8,784 nt of DNA from Kiritimatiellia bacterium (GCA_018400335.1 JAGYMT010000049.1:1-8784); one strand, 5' to 3'. Positions 1 through 7,170 are shown, numbered from the stretch's first letter. The notes: generated from the letters alone by a model not told the origin. Translations and numbers: made by a program.

Positions 1-3000
1 ATGCTGCCGATAAACAGGCCGCTCAAACCGCCGGCGCCGCAGCGGACGCGAGAGAGGCGCTTGCTAAGCTTAAGGATGCGCCGGCGGTCAGCGCGGCGGA
101 TATAAGCGCCATGGAAGAGGCTTTTAAGGCCGCTATGAACCCGGAAACTTTCAGCCCGGACAAGGCGCCAAACCCGCTCTGTAAGAACGTCGCGAGGCTG
201 CTGGCCGCGGTCCGTGACTCGAAGCAGGCTGATTACGAGAGCGTCGGAAAAGAGCTCTACGCCCAGTTCAAGGATTTTGATGCGAAGAAAACGCCCTTCG
301 GCGCTGCCGTGATGGAGCTGGTGATGAGAAATAGGCTTGATTCGTTTGACACGCTCGATTTCCAGGTCGAGGCGCTTGCGGACCAGTTGTCGCGCTGGAG
401 CCCGGGCGCGCCCGCGATCTGCATAGGTGCGGTGCAAAACGCTATTGTAACGGGAAGAGCCGGCTGGCCCGCGTCTATCCCGGCCGCCGACCGCCCGAAG
501 GCGCAGAAGGTGGTTGACGTGATGGAGAAGGCGCTGCTGGCGCAGCTCGACAAGAAGCAGTTCTGGCCGACGCTCTTTACATGGTTCCGGCAGGTTCGCA
601 AGGGGCAGGGCTGGACCGATGACGATGCCGGCGTGGTCGTGCTCGGCAGGATGATCGAAGAGAAGACGCTGATGAACACCGATTACCGTATTGGCGGCGA
701 TACTGCCGCTGGCACCTACATGTGGCTTGTTCAGCATGAGTTTATCAAACTGCGAGGCCAATATCCGCCCGCTTCGTATTTCGATGATATGTTCGTCGAG
801 GAGTGCGGTAAGTCCGGGAAACTTGATTTCGCGTACTGGACCCTTGGCACGGATAATTCCGGCAAGGTGGTCAACATGGCAACAACGAAGCTGCAGTCTT
901 ATTCCTCTCTTCCTCTCACTTTTGACGAGTTCTCACCAAAAAACGAGTTGTGGCGCTGGCATACGCAGTGCCTCTCTATGAGCCCGGCATGGAGGAAGGC
1001 GCGCGGCGTGAACGAGCAGGAGCGGGATAAGCTGATCGCCGGCCTTAAAGCCTCGTTCGGCACCACACGCTTCGATGAGTTCGCGGCGGGCGCAGGGTTC
1101 TTTTCCTCGGATGCGTCCGTTGCATCGCCGGAGAGTCGCGCGGAATTCTTCAGAAGGCTTTCCGAGTATATAAAGGGCGCGGCGGCAGCGCCCGCCAGGC
1201 AGGGGCCGCCCACCTTGAACGCCCTGGCAAAAGTGAAGGATCTGACCGCTTCGGAGGCAAGTGTACTGCTTGCTGTCTTTCCCGACGCCACTCCGGCCCG
1301 ATGGGCATCCGGCCAGTCCTTCGAGAAGCTGCCCGGGCTCCTTCATGACTCGCTGCTCACCGCCGGCCGCCACGCTGACCTGGTGAGGGCCGCTCCTTTC
1401 TTCTGGAAGATGGCCGTTGACCTGCGAAGCGCGGCGCTCTACAGGGAGTTGGCCACCTATTCAACCCGGTTCCTCGAAAAACAACTTCCGGATCTTGCTG
1501 CGAAATATAGCATATGCGGTCTTGATATCTCCGGTTCGGCGCCGCCGGAGGACGCGAGGGTGGCCTTGATGGGCAACAGGATGAAGGCACTGGTGGGCAT
1601 TGGTGACACTATTCCGGTTGACAGGCATGATCCGCGTTATCCCATTTTCGCGGCGCAGCTGGCGTACCTCGCCGGGAATCTTCAGAATGCATGGGAGCTT
1701 TACCTGACCAGACCGGATCAGGTGGCGGGTATGTTCAAGGATCTCGATCCGGAGTTTTCCCTTTGGCTCATCCAGATGAACACGGAGTCGCAGTCCTACG
1801 AGAGGTCCGAGGAACTTGCCCGCGGGATGATGCAGTGGCTTGACGCCCTGCCGGGCGGGTTCGACCGCAACATCCAGGCGCGCGTGATGATAGCCTACGC
1901 GGATATCGCCTTCAGCCGCCAGGAGTATCCGAGGGCCAGAGCACTTTACCAGCGGATCGTTGCCGACAAGGTTTTCGAGAACACACGGGCGAAGTTCGAC
2001 GCGGAGTTCCGCATAGCCGACCTCGATCGCGTTACGAGGAACTACGAATCAGCCGTGGCAATTCTCGAGAAGCTCGCCAGAGAGCGCGATCGCTGGATAC
2101 AGATTGAGAGCTGCTATCAGCTTGCGCATATCAGTTTCGAGCAGGAGGACTATGCGGAGACAGCGAGACTGCTCGACTATGTCTTCGCACTTGCTCCCAG
2201 TCACGTGGACGGCAAACTGCTGGAAGGAAAACTGAACCTCCAGTTGAAGCGGTACGGTAATGCCACCGATATCAAGGTTGGCCTGGCGTCAGCCCAGCGT
2301 ATTGTCGTGCCCGGCAAGGCACTCAATATTCACCTGGAGGACAGGAACCTCTCGGTGGTCGGCAAGAGCAAGGAGATTCAGGTTCGCGTGTGGACCGATT
2401 CGGGCGACGAGGAATTGGTTTCTCTCCTGCTCTCCAGCTATTCGAAGACCAAGTTCGAGGGCTCGCTGCCGACGGAGCTTGCGCTGTCGGCAAAGAATGA
2501 CCGCATGCTTCAGGTGCTCGGGAACGATACGGTGTACTATGATTATTCGGACATTTTCAAGGAGGCCCACAACATTAAGGATTCCCAGCCTATGAGCATG
2601 TCCGTTGCATCGGATTCGGTGCTGCTAGTTTCTTCCGGTGAGCTCTTGAGCGAGGATGAGCAGCAGGAGCGGGAGTTCAGCATGCTGATGGACCAGGTCC
2701 GCAGGGCTGAGGATCTCTCCCGCCAGCTCGACGCAAACACGCTCAGCTCCATGGTCCGCCCCGGTAACAGGATATATGTCAGGGTTGTTGATCCCGATCA
2801 GTCGGTCACGCCGGGGCTGGATACCGTCAGCGTCAAGGTTTCCGCCTACAGCGGCGACTTGATTCCGGATTTCACGCTCAAGGAGGTAAAGCCTTTCACC
2901 GGTGTGTTCGAGGGCGATGTTTCCACCGTTCGCGCGGGCGCGATGGCCTACGCCACCGATTCGTCGGAGGGCAGGCTCCCGTTCTACGCAATTTCATCAG

Positions 3001-6000
3001 GCACGCATCCGTGGGTGGCTTTTACCGACAGCGTCCGCCCGAAATCCTTCAGCGTGGACTTGAACGATAATGTGCTGCTCGGCGAGATGAATATCCTGTC
3101 GCGGGTGGCCGGCCGTAAGTTGAAGGAGTTTTTCCTTCAGGTTTCGTTTGATAACCGGAATTTCAGAACGGTGGGCAGTTGGCCGGCCCAGCATAAGTCC
3201 TGGGACGGAAGGCCCGGCTTTGAGTTCGTCAGCACGTCGGACTCTTCTCTGAATTCCGCCGAGCGTATCCGCTCTTATATGGATTCCGACAGCGCGGGAC
3301 AGCCGGTGCAGCGCGCATTCGTGCCGCTCACGCAGATGCTGACAACAGGGGACCAGTCGGCGGTCAGTTTTCACATGAACAAGATCCCGGTGGGCGGCCC
3401 AAGATACGTTGCCCGTTTCAGGGCGGCGTTCTATCTCGCCCAGCGCCAGACGAAGCTCTTCCGGCTCGATCAGAAGACACCTTCCGGTGCGCCTTCCTGG
3501 TTCCTGACGGTTGACGGCCAGGGTCCCGATTCATCGGGCCAGAGCAAGTTGATAAGGAGAACTCTGCAGAGGGGAGTCCATTTTCTGGATGTCTATTTCT
3601 CCGGCGTTCCGCAGAACAGGGGCGAGTTCACACTCATGGTTGATACGGATGAGCCGCCCTACACGGCGCCCTGTCCCATTTCAATGTTTGATCCGGTGGC
3701 TAATCCGGCGATCGGCGCCAACCTGTCCGATCGCGCCGCGACGGTGACCGCCGATGATGAGAAGGCATCGTTCGATGTCAAGTTCGCTCCGAACACACGA
3801 GCGCGCGTCGTGCGCCTCGTGATCTCGGACTACGAGACCGATGCACCCGCGATCAACAAGATCACGTTTCTCTCCGCCGACGGCGATCAGGTGCTGCCGG
3901 TTCAGGCGGATATGCCCGCCGCCGGCGGTAATGACGTGCTCGAACTCGTCGCGGGGGACAGGATAAGCGTTGTGTATGAGGATCCGAAGGCGGTGACGGA
4001 GAGCAAGGCGGTGCAGGAGCGGTTTCTCACCGCGAATTACCACGACGGCCGGATTTTCGCATGCGTGAGGGACATATCTCAAGTCCGGCGTGACGAGGAT
4101 AAGTTCGTGGAGCTTTTCCGCTTCGTGCCCGGCGAGAAATTCGATGTTATGATCAACGATCCGGATCGCGATGTCGGTGATAAGCTTGATGTGATCACGT
4201 TCGCGGCTAAAACAGATCTCGGCGAGCCCGTCACATTTAAGGCGCTCGAGACCGAGAAGCATTCCGGGCGCTTTCTCGGGAGCGTTTTTACGACGAAAAG
4301 CGCGCCGACTCGGCCCGATGAGGTGCAGGTCGAGGAGGGCGAGAATGTGGTTCTGCTCTATGAGGATGAGGAAAATACCGACCCGGGCATTCCGTGGACC
4401 AGGAGTTATACGGTCGAGCAGGTTACGTATGATCCCCCGGAGTTGAGGGTCTATGATGTTTCTTCCATTCCGTTGAGCGAAGACCAGCTCGCGGCGCTCG
4501 AGGAGCCGTCGAGGCGCGAACGGGCGATGGCAATGAACAGGCAGGAGTATTTCTTTCCGACGCGCGACCTGATCGCCACAAGGCCGGCACGCCCCGATCC
4601 TTCAGCGCCGGCCTCGATAGTCGCCGATGGCCCGCTCCTGGTCGAGTTGACATACCCGACAGTCGCCCTCGCCTCCAACAGCACGGCGTCTATATATGTT
4701 CAGACCCTTGCGGCCAGAACCGCCGCCGGCGCCGCGGGCACAAATGATTTCGATCCCGCTATCCCGGGGACTGTCACCGTCAAGAGAGAGCCAGGCGATT
4801 TCAGAAACGTGCCTCCGCCGCAGGGCTATCTCTCGGTCTTCGTGCGTGGAGATCCGTACGCTTCGTCGCCGCTCAGGGACGGACGTTTCTCGTTCAACGT
4901 CAGAAAGGCGTTCGGAACGGTCGAAGGGGATGTGTCGGCGTTCGGCGCAGGTTCGGCGGAGCTCGACACCCGCGACCCCGATCCATGCCTGTTCATCACG
5001 AGTGACGATGAGATATTCGTCGGATTCCCTTACACGGATAGGGCCGGGGACGCAAAGTGGACGACCCTGCGCGTGGTGATGACGAGCGATGCGTTTATTG
5101 ATGTGATGGACCGCTATTATCAGGAAACGGTGGACAGCATATTCGTGGGACAGAATCTCTATCTGCGCGTGAATCACCGCGCTTCAGACACCACCATGGA
5201 AAAGGACGGCATCGTGGTCTCCGTGACCACGGGCTCCGGTTATTCCACTAATATGCCTCTTGTGGAGACCTTCGAGCATAGCGGCAGCTTCCGCGGCGTG
5301 GTGAAGCCCGTCCATTGGCAGGATGAACAGTCGTTTGGAGAACTGGGCGCCGTTCCCGTGAAATACGGCGATACAGTGGTGGTCAAGTTCCAAGTCCCGG
5401 GCTCTGAGGAAATCCTCGCTCGTGAGGTTATGGTGCACAAGGGCGCCGACGGGGATCCGATCCCGTTTACCAAGCAGTTCGCCGATCCGGACACCGCAGT
5501 CAGAACGCAATTCACGATCGCGGAGGCATACTTTGAGCTGGCAAAGAAGCACAGGGCGCTCGATAATGTCAGCCTTGCGCGCAGACAGATCGCGCAGGGC
5601 AGGCGCCTCCTCGAAGAAGTGATCAAGGACTACCCGAACGTCGAAATAAGGGCGCAGGCCGACTACCTGCTCGCCGATCTCGCTCTGGAGTATGCCGACG
5701 ATGCTGTTGACGAGAAAATCAAAAGGGACAAATACCTTGAGGCGGTCAACCTCTTCACGAGCGTTATTATGAGCTACCCGGAAAGTATCTACGCGCCGCG
5801 CTCGCAGTATAAGAAGGCGCTTGCCTTTGAGAAGATGGGTGATATTGACAGGGCTTGCGAGGAATACGTCAAGCTGTCCTATATGTATCCGGATAATGAG
5901 CTTATCGCCGAAACGATAGCCCGGCTCGGCACCTACTTCTCCACGAAGGGGCGCGAGCTTGACGCAAAGGCGCGCGAAGCCGCCACGGAGGACGAGAAGG

Positions 6001-6383
6001 AGGCCATTCTCGCGCAGTCCAGGAATATGCTCAGGACGGCCGCGGACGTGTTCAGCAGGCTCGCACCGCGCTTCCCGACCCACGACCTGGCCGGTAAGAC
6101 CCTCGTTCTTAGCGGACAGTGCTACATGCGGGCGGAGGATTACCGGAAGGCGGTTGACGTGTTCGGCACGGTGGCAAAAGATTACACGGCGAATCACGAG
6201 CTGGTAGCCGAGGCAATGTATTGGCGCGGCGATTCCTATATGAAGCTGGGCTCGCTCGATGACGCCTACCGCGAATTCAAGAAGCTCACATGGGATTATC
6301 CGTCGTCCAGGTGGGCGAAGTTCGCCCGCGGGCGCCTCACCGAACCGGGGTTGGATATGATACAGCGAAAAGATATGAAGTGA
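1..6383 (+). CDS. Giant TPR / beta-sandwich repeat protein, 5'-truncated by the window edge
   Basis: The reading frame is open from the left edge (first full codon at position 3) to TGA at 6381-6383, giving at least 2126 residues. The first Met codon, at 111, is probably internal: the 36 codons before it read as a plausible Ala/Lys-rich stretch and no clear ribosome site precedes it. The true start and any signal peptide lie upstream. Numbering here counts from that Met. Residues 1 to about 590 are mostly helical and unrecognised. Residues 592-714 look like TPR or solenoid hairpins. Residues 734-1760 are beta-rich, with at least four copies of one module (about 734, 885, 1341 and 1680) and a PA14-like stretch at 1098-1178. 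Residues 1784-2090 are TPRs resembling CpoB/YbgF and BamD in style. By family logic it should be a periplasmic or surface scaffold. The exact role is unknown; an export or adhesion role is also possible. Confidence 0.9.
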   Translation, partial: AADKQAAQTAGAAADAREALAKLKDAPAVSAADISAMEEAFKAAMNPETFSPDKAPNPLCKNVARLLAAVRDSKQADYESVGKELYAQFKDFDAKKTPFGAAVMELVMRNRLDSFDTLDFQVEALADQLSRWSPGAPAICIGAVQNAIVTGRAGWPASIPAADRPKAQKVVDVMEKALLAQLDKKQFWPTLFTWFRQVRKGQGWTDDDAGVVVLGRMIEEKTLMNTDYRIGGDTAAGTYMWLVQHEFIKLRGQYPPASYFDDMFVEECGKSGKLDFAYWTLGTDNSGKVVNMATTKLQSYSSLPLTFDEFSPKNELWRWHTQCLSMSPAWRKARGVNEQERDKLIAGLKASFGTTRFDEFAAGAGFFSSDASVASPESRAEFFRRLSEYIKGAAAAPARQGPPTLNALAKVKDLTASEASVLLAVFPDATPARWASGQSFEKLPGLLHDSLLTAGRHADLVRAAPFFWKMAVDLRSAALYRELATYSTRFLEKQLPDLAAKYSICGLDISGSAPPEDARVALMGNRMKALVGIGDTIPVDRHDPRYPIFAAQLAYLAGNLQNAWELYLTRPDQVAGMFKDLDPEFSLWLIQMNTESQSYERSEELARGMMQWLDALPGGFDRNIQARVMIAYADIAFSRQEYPRARALYQRIVADKVFENTRAKFDAEFRIADLDRVTRNYESAVAILEKLARERDRWIQIESCYQLAHISFEQEDYAETARLLDYVFALAPSHVDGKLLEGKLNLQLKRYGNATDIKVGLASAQRIVVPGKALNIHLEDRNLSVVGKSKEIQVRVWTDSGDEELVSLLLSSYSKTKFEGSLPTELALSAKNDRMLQVLGNDTVYYDYSDIFKEAHNIKDSQPMSMSVASDSVLLVSSGELLSEDEQQEREFSMLMDQVRRAEDLSRQLDANTLSSMVRPGNRIYVRVVDPDQSVTPGLDTVSVKVSAYSGDLIPDFTLKEVKPFTGVFEGDVSTVRAGAMAYATDSSEGRLPFYAISSGTHPWVAFTDSVRPKSFSVDLNDNVLLGEMNILSRVAGRKLKEFFLQVSFDNRNFRTVGSWPAQHKSWDGRPGFEFVSTSDSSLNSAERIRSYMDSDSAGQPVQRAFVPLTQMLTTGDQSAVSFHMNKIPVGGPRYVARFRAAFYLAQRQTKLFRLDQKTPSGAPSWFLTVDGQGPDSSGQSKLIRRTLQRGVHFLDVYFSGVPQNRGEFTLMVDTDEPPYTAPCPISMFDPVANPAIGANLSDRAATVTADDEKASFDVKFAPNTRARVVRLVISDYETDAPAINKITFLSADGDQVLPVQADMPAAGGNDVLELVAGDRISVVYEDPKAVTESKAVQERFLTANYHDGRIFACVRDISQVRRDEDKFVELFRFVPGEKFDVMINDPDRDVGDKLDVITFAAKTDLGEPVTFKALETEKHSGRFLGSVFTTKSAPTRPDEVQVEEGENVVLLYEDEENTDPGIPWTRSYTVEQVTYDPPELRVYDVSSIPLSEDQLAALEEPSRRERAMAMNRQEYFFPTRDLIATRPARPDPSAPASIVADGPLLVELTYPTVALASNSTASIYVQTLAARTAAGAAGTNDFDPAIPGTVTVKREPGDFRNVPPPQGYLSVFVRGDPYASSPLRDGRFSFNVRKAFGTVEGDVSAFGAGSAELDTRDPDPCLFITSDDEIFVGFPYTDRAGDAKWTTLRVVMTSDAFIDVMDRYYQETVDSIFVGQNLYLRVNHRASDTTMEKDGIVVSVTTGSGYSTNMPLVETFEHSGSFRGVVKPVHWQDEQSFGELGAVPVKYGDTVVVKFQVPGSEEILAREVMVHKGADGDPIPFTKQFADPDTAVRTQFTIAEAYFELAKKHRALDNVSLARRQIAQGRRLLEEVIKDYPNVEIRAQADYLLADLALEYADDAVDEKIKRDKYLEAVNLFTSVIMSYPESIYAPRSQYKKALAFEKMGDIDRACEEYVKLSYMYPDNELIAETIARLGTYFSTKGRELDAKAREAATEDEKEAILAQSRNMLRTAADVFSRLAPRFPTHDLAGKTLVLSGQCYMRAEDYRKAVDVFGTVAKDYTANHELVAEAMYWRGDSYMKLGSLDDAYREFKKLTWDYPSSRWAKFARGRLTEPGLDMIQRKDMK
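1884..2252 (+). other. TPR-like repeat block, N-terminal cluster of the giant protein
   Basis: This stretch encodes residues about 592-714, counted from the Met at 111. It contains about three helix-turn-helix units with TPR spacing of small and aromatic residues, for example AYADIAFSRQEYPRARALYQ, then a unit around YESAVAILEKL, then CYQLAHISFEQEDYAETARL. The pattern A-Y-x-x-I/L-A-F followed by Y-x-x-A-x-x-L/Y is typical of TPRs, which usually bind other proteins. The helical region upstream may hold more degenerate units that I could not delimit. Confidence 0.7.
2310..2552 (+). repeat. Beta-module copy 0 (G..L.I.L.D ... T.FEGSL ... NDTVYYDYSD)
   Basis: Residues about 734-814. The module opens with PGKALNIHLEDRN, continues with alternating hydrophobic residues (IQVRVWTDSGDEE), reaches the SYSKTKFEGSL motif and closes with GNDTVYYDYSD. 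The same order of landmarks (Gly, beta strand, acidic loop, strand, S/T-G-D/E turn, x-F-x-G) recurs at 2763, 4131 and 5148. This is the least conserved copy in the acidic loop: EDRN replaces DPD. Confidence 0.55.
2763..2927 (+). repeat. Beta-module copy 1 (DPD ... TGVFEGDV)
   Basis: Residues about 885-939. The module reads GNRIYVRVVDPDQSV, then the strand DTVSVKVSAYSGD, then KPFTGVFEGDVST. The DPD loop followed by a G-x-F-x-G-x-V end is a pattern I associate with bacterial and archaeal surface-protein beta-sandwich repeats. That association is from memory and not verified. The closing strand that ends the other copies is less clear here. Confidence 0.6.
3402..3644 (+). other. PA14-like beta domain within the giant protein
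   Basis: Residues about 1098-1178. The strand RYVARFRAAFYLA is followed by SWFLTVDGQG, with Val-Asp-Gly at residues 1134-1136, and then by the strand RGVHFLDVYFSG. The order strand, x-V-D-G, G-x-H-x-L-x-V-x-Y/F matches what I know of PA14 carbohydrate-binding domains, where the same landmarks occur. The classic tandem Asp-Asp before the D-G turn is not visible, so ligand binding is unsure and the match may be only a general beta-barrel resemblance. Confidence 0.4.
4131..4388 (+). repeat. Beta-module copy 2 (acidic loop NDPDRDVGDKLD ... SGRFLGSV)
   Basis: Residues about 1341-1426. This is the best-formed copy. It has GEKFDVMINDPDRDVGD, the strand DVITFAAKTDLGE, then ETEKHSGRFLGSVF, and it closes with EEGENVVLLYEDEE at 1408-1419. 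The loop has Asp at 1350, 1352, 1354, 1357 and 1360, a spacing like D-x-D-x-D calcium loops. Calcium binding is an inference from that spacing only. Confidence 0.6.
5148..5390 (+). repeat. Beta-module copy 3 (SGSFRGVV ... YGDTVVVKF)
   Basis: Residues about 1680-1760. The module opens GQNLYLRVNHRAS, with the acidic DPD loop lost. It continues with IVVSVTTGSGY, then ETFEHSGSFRGVV, and closes with KYGDTVVVKF. It shares the ET..HSG.F.G core with copy 2 (ETEKHSGRFLG against ETFEHSGSFRG). It directly precedes the C-terminal TPR block. Confidence 0.55.
5460..6380 (+). other. C-terminal TPR block, CpoB/BamD-like in style
   Basis: Residues 1784-2090. Several TPR-type units are readable: TIAEAYFELAKKH, then ARRQIAQGRRLLEEVIKDYP, then YLEAVNLFTSVIMSYPES, SQYKKALAFEKMGDIDRA, CYMRAEDYRKAVDVFGTVAKDY and AMYWRGDSYMKLGSLDDAYR. 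The recurring end of unit x-x-Y-P (DYPNVE, SYPESIY, MYPDNEL, DYPSSRW) is typical of the periplasmic TPR proteins CpoB (YbgF) and BamD. CpoB belongs to the Tol-Pal system, which fits the ExbB/ExbD genes downstream. The similarity is judged by eye. Confidence 0.75.
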
Positions 6384-6403
6384 GCGGACGGAAAACCATT
6401 TGT

Positions 6404-6410
6404 GGAGAAG
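6404..6410 (+). promoter_or_regulatory. Ribosome binding site deciding the start at 6413
   Basis: GGAGAAG lies directly before TG-ATG; its GGAG core ends 5 bp from the start codon. It supports the ATG at 6413 over the upstream in-frame ATG at 6290, which has no such site and lies inside the giant gene. Confidence 0.6.
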
Positions 6411-6412
6411 TG

Positions 6413-6973
6413 ATGGTGAATGAAACGGTTTCAGATGCTCATAACGAGGCCGCCGTGAAGCGCCTCGATAGAAGCGTGGCGCTTCTACAGGATCGCATAA
6501 GACTGCTGGAGGAGGAGAATGCTAAGTTTGTGGATATGCTTGCGGAGCGCGGCGTAGAGGTGCGTTTGAGCTCCGAGATATCGCTCGAACTTCCCGATCC
6601 CATACGCGCCCCCGCAGAGGCAAATCTCGAGGCTGTGGCGCTGATGAGGGAGGCGGAACGCGGACTGCTGGAAGAGTTGACCGGCGACGGTGAGCCGCTC
6701 CTCGTGCTCCGGTCAGGTTCGCGGGCGGACACCGGCGCGTGGTTCCGGAAGGGTGTCGTATGGCTATGCGCGCTTTCCTCGGAGGTCGTGCTCTTTGCGG
6801 CTGGACGCAGTCCGTTTGTACAGAAGACGGATTTCTCTTTTCTGAAAGAGAGTATGTATAATCACGTGACCGGTGAAGTCGTGTTCGCGCCGGCGCAGGG
6901 TCTTGCCATGGACGCCGTTAAACTTCCGCCCATGGACGGATACCAAATGCTGGCGCAAATTTACGCGGGGTGA
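6413..6973 (+). CDS. Coiled-coil protein with a C-terminal PH-like domain, function unknown
   Basis: This 186-residue protein starts at ATG 6413 behind the site GGAGAAG, 29 bp after the giant gene stops; the operon link is likely. Residues about 15-43 form a strong coiled coil: L18, V22, L25, I29, L32, N36, F39 and L43 hold perfect a/d spacing, and Asn at a core position is a mark of parallel dimeric zippers. Residues 94-186 are beta-rich, with a strand pair around VVWLCALSSEVVLFAAGRS, then FVQKTDFSFLKESMYNHVTG, and a final helix DGYQMLAQIYAG. That layout recalls bacterial PH-like domains (strands plus a capping C-terminal helix). I see no signal peptide or membrane span, so it is probably cytoplasmic. 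I do not recognise a named family; the fold call is tentative, the gene call firm. Confidence 0.85.
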   Translation: MVNETVSDAHNEAAVKRLDRSVALLQDRIRLLEEENAKFVDMLAERGVEVRLSSEISLELPDPIRAPAEANLEAVALMREAERGLLEELTGDGEPLLVLRSGSRADTGAWFRKGVVWLCALSSEVVLFAAGRSPFVQKTDFSFLKESMYNHVTGEVVFAPAQGLAMDAVKLPPMDGYQMLAQIYAG

Positions 6974-7030
6974 GCCAAAGCATGATTCTTTGTGCACGTT
7001 GTCCGATCAGGGCTTGTCGTTGAAGCGAGT

Positions 7031-7058
7031 CGTTTAAGTGTATACGTTTAAGTGTGTA
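7031..7058 (+). repeat. Two tandem copies of a 14-bp repeat
   Basis: CGTTTAAGTGTATA (7031-7044) is followed directly by CGTTTAAGTGTGTA (7045-7058). They match at 13 of 14 positions (A7042 against G7056), and the next two bases are again CG. The unit is not a multiple of 3 and lies outside genes. It sits about 30 bp upstream of the promoter-like boxes, a position where an activator or repressor could bind. Confidence 0.75.
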
Positions 7059-7088
7059 CGGGTGAGGGTGGCGGTTAAGAATGTCTTG

Positions 7089-7118
7089 TTGACTCATGTT
7101 GCATATTGAAGTGTTAAT
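7089..7118 (+). promoter_or_regulatory. Candidate sigma-70-type promoter for exbB-exbD1-exbD2
   Basis: TTGACT (7089-7094) matches the -35 consensus at 5 of 6 positions. GTTAAT (7113-7118), 18 bp downstream, matches the -10 box at 4 of 6. Transcription would begin near 7125, giving a leader of roughly 67 bases that carries both hairpins. The -10 box is weak, and this lineage's sigma factor preferences are unknown. Confidence 0.35.
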
Positions 7119-7126
7119 TGAAGTCC

Positions 7127-7139
7127 GCGCCGCAGGCGC
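7127..7139 (+). other. Short GC-rich hairpin in the exbB leader
   Basis: GCGCC (7127-7131) and GGCGC (7135-7139) pair around the three-base loop GCA. It ends 3 bp before the AT-rich inverted repeat. A five-pair stem can arise by chance in GC-rich DNA, so its role is uncertain. Confidence 0.4.
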
Positions 7140-7142
7140 ATC

Positions 7143-7170
7143 ATAAAATTTTCGTCCGCGAAAATTTTAT
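7143..7170 (+). promoter_or_regulatory. Perfect 12-bp inverted repeat before the exbB ribosome site
   Basis: ATAAAATTTTCG (7143-7154) is the exact reverse complement of CGAAAATTTTAT (7159-7170), around the loop TCCG, which fits the U-N-C-G tetraloop class. The repeat ends 7 bp before the AAGGGGAG ribosome site. As RNA it would form a 12-pair stem. As DNA it is a symmetric site suited to a dimeric regulator. The stem is too AT-rich and the trailing T-run (TTTAC) too short for a classic intrinsic terminator, although attenuation is possible. Confidence 0.65.

Noticed and set aside
1..105. ATG at position 1 opening a 34-codon frame
   Set aside because: It ends in TAA at 103-105, is rich in Arg and Pro as out-of-frame GC-rich DNA usually is, and overlaps the open giant frame. 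The ATG at the window edge is coincidence.
3681..4262. 193-codon minus-strand frame with many His and Arg
   Set aside because: It is antisense to beta-module copy 2 and its upstream region, which have clear protein patterns. No motif is visible in the reverse frame.
4602..5177. 191-codon minus-strand frame
   Set aside because: It shadows the giant gene and has an Arg/His-rich composition without hydrophobic core patterns.
5184..6197. 337-codon open frame on the minus strand
   Set aside because: It lies opposite the C-terminal TPR block, whose repeats are convincing. The composition (many His, Arg, Val, Leu) is that of an antisense shadow in GC-rich DNA, and no domain is readable.
6290..6412. 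Longer start at 6290 for the coiled-coil protein
   Set aside because: It would overlap the conserved TPR end of the giant gene by 94 bp, has no ribosome site, and adds an out-of-character Arg/Gly-rich tail. The ATG at 6413 has GGAGAAG before it.
6976..6992. CAAAG/CTTTG pair as a terminator after the coiled-coil gene
   Set aside because: The stem is only 5 bp and AT-leaning, with a 7-base loop and no following T-run. It is too weak to call.
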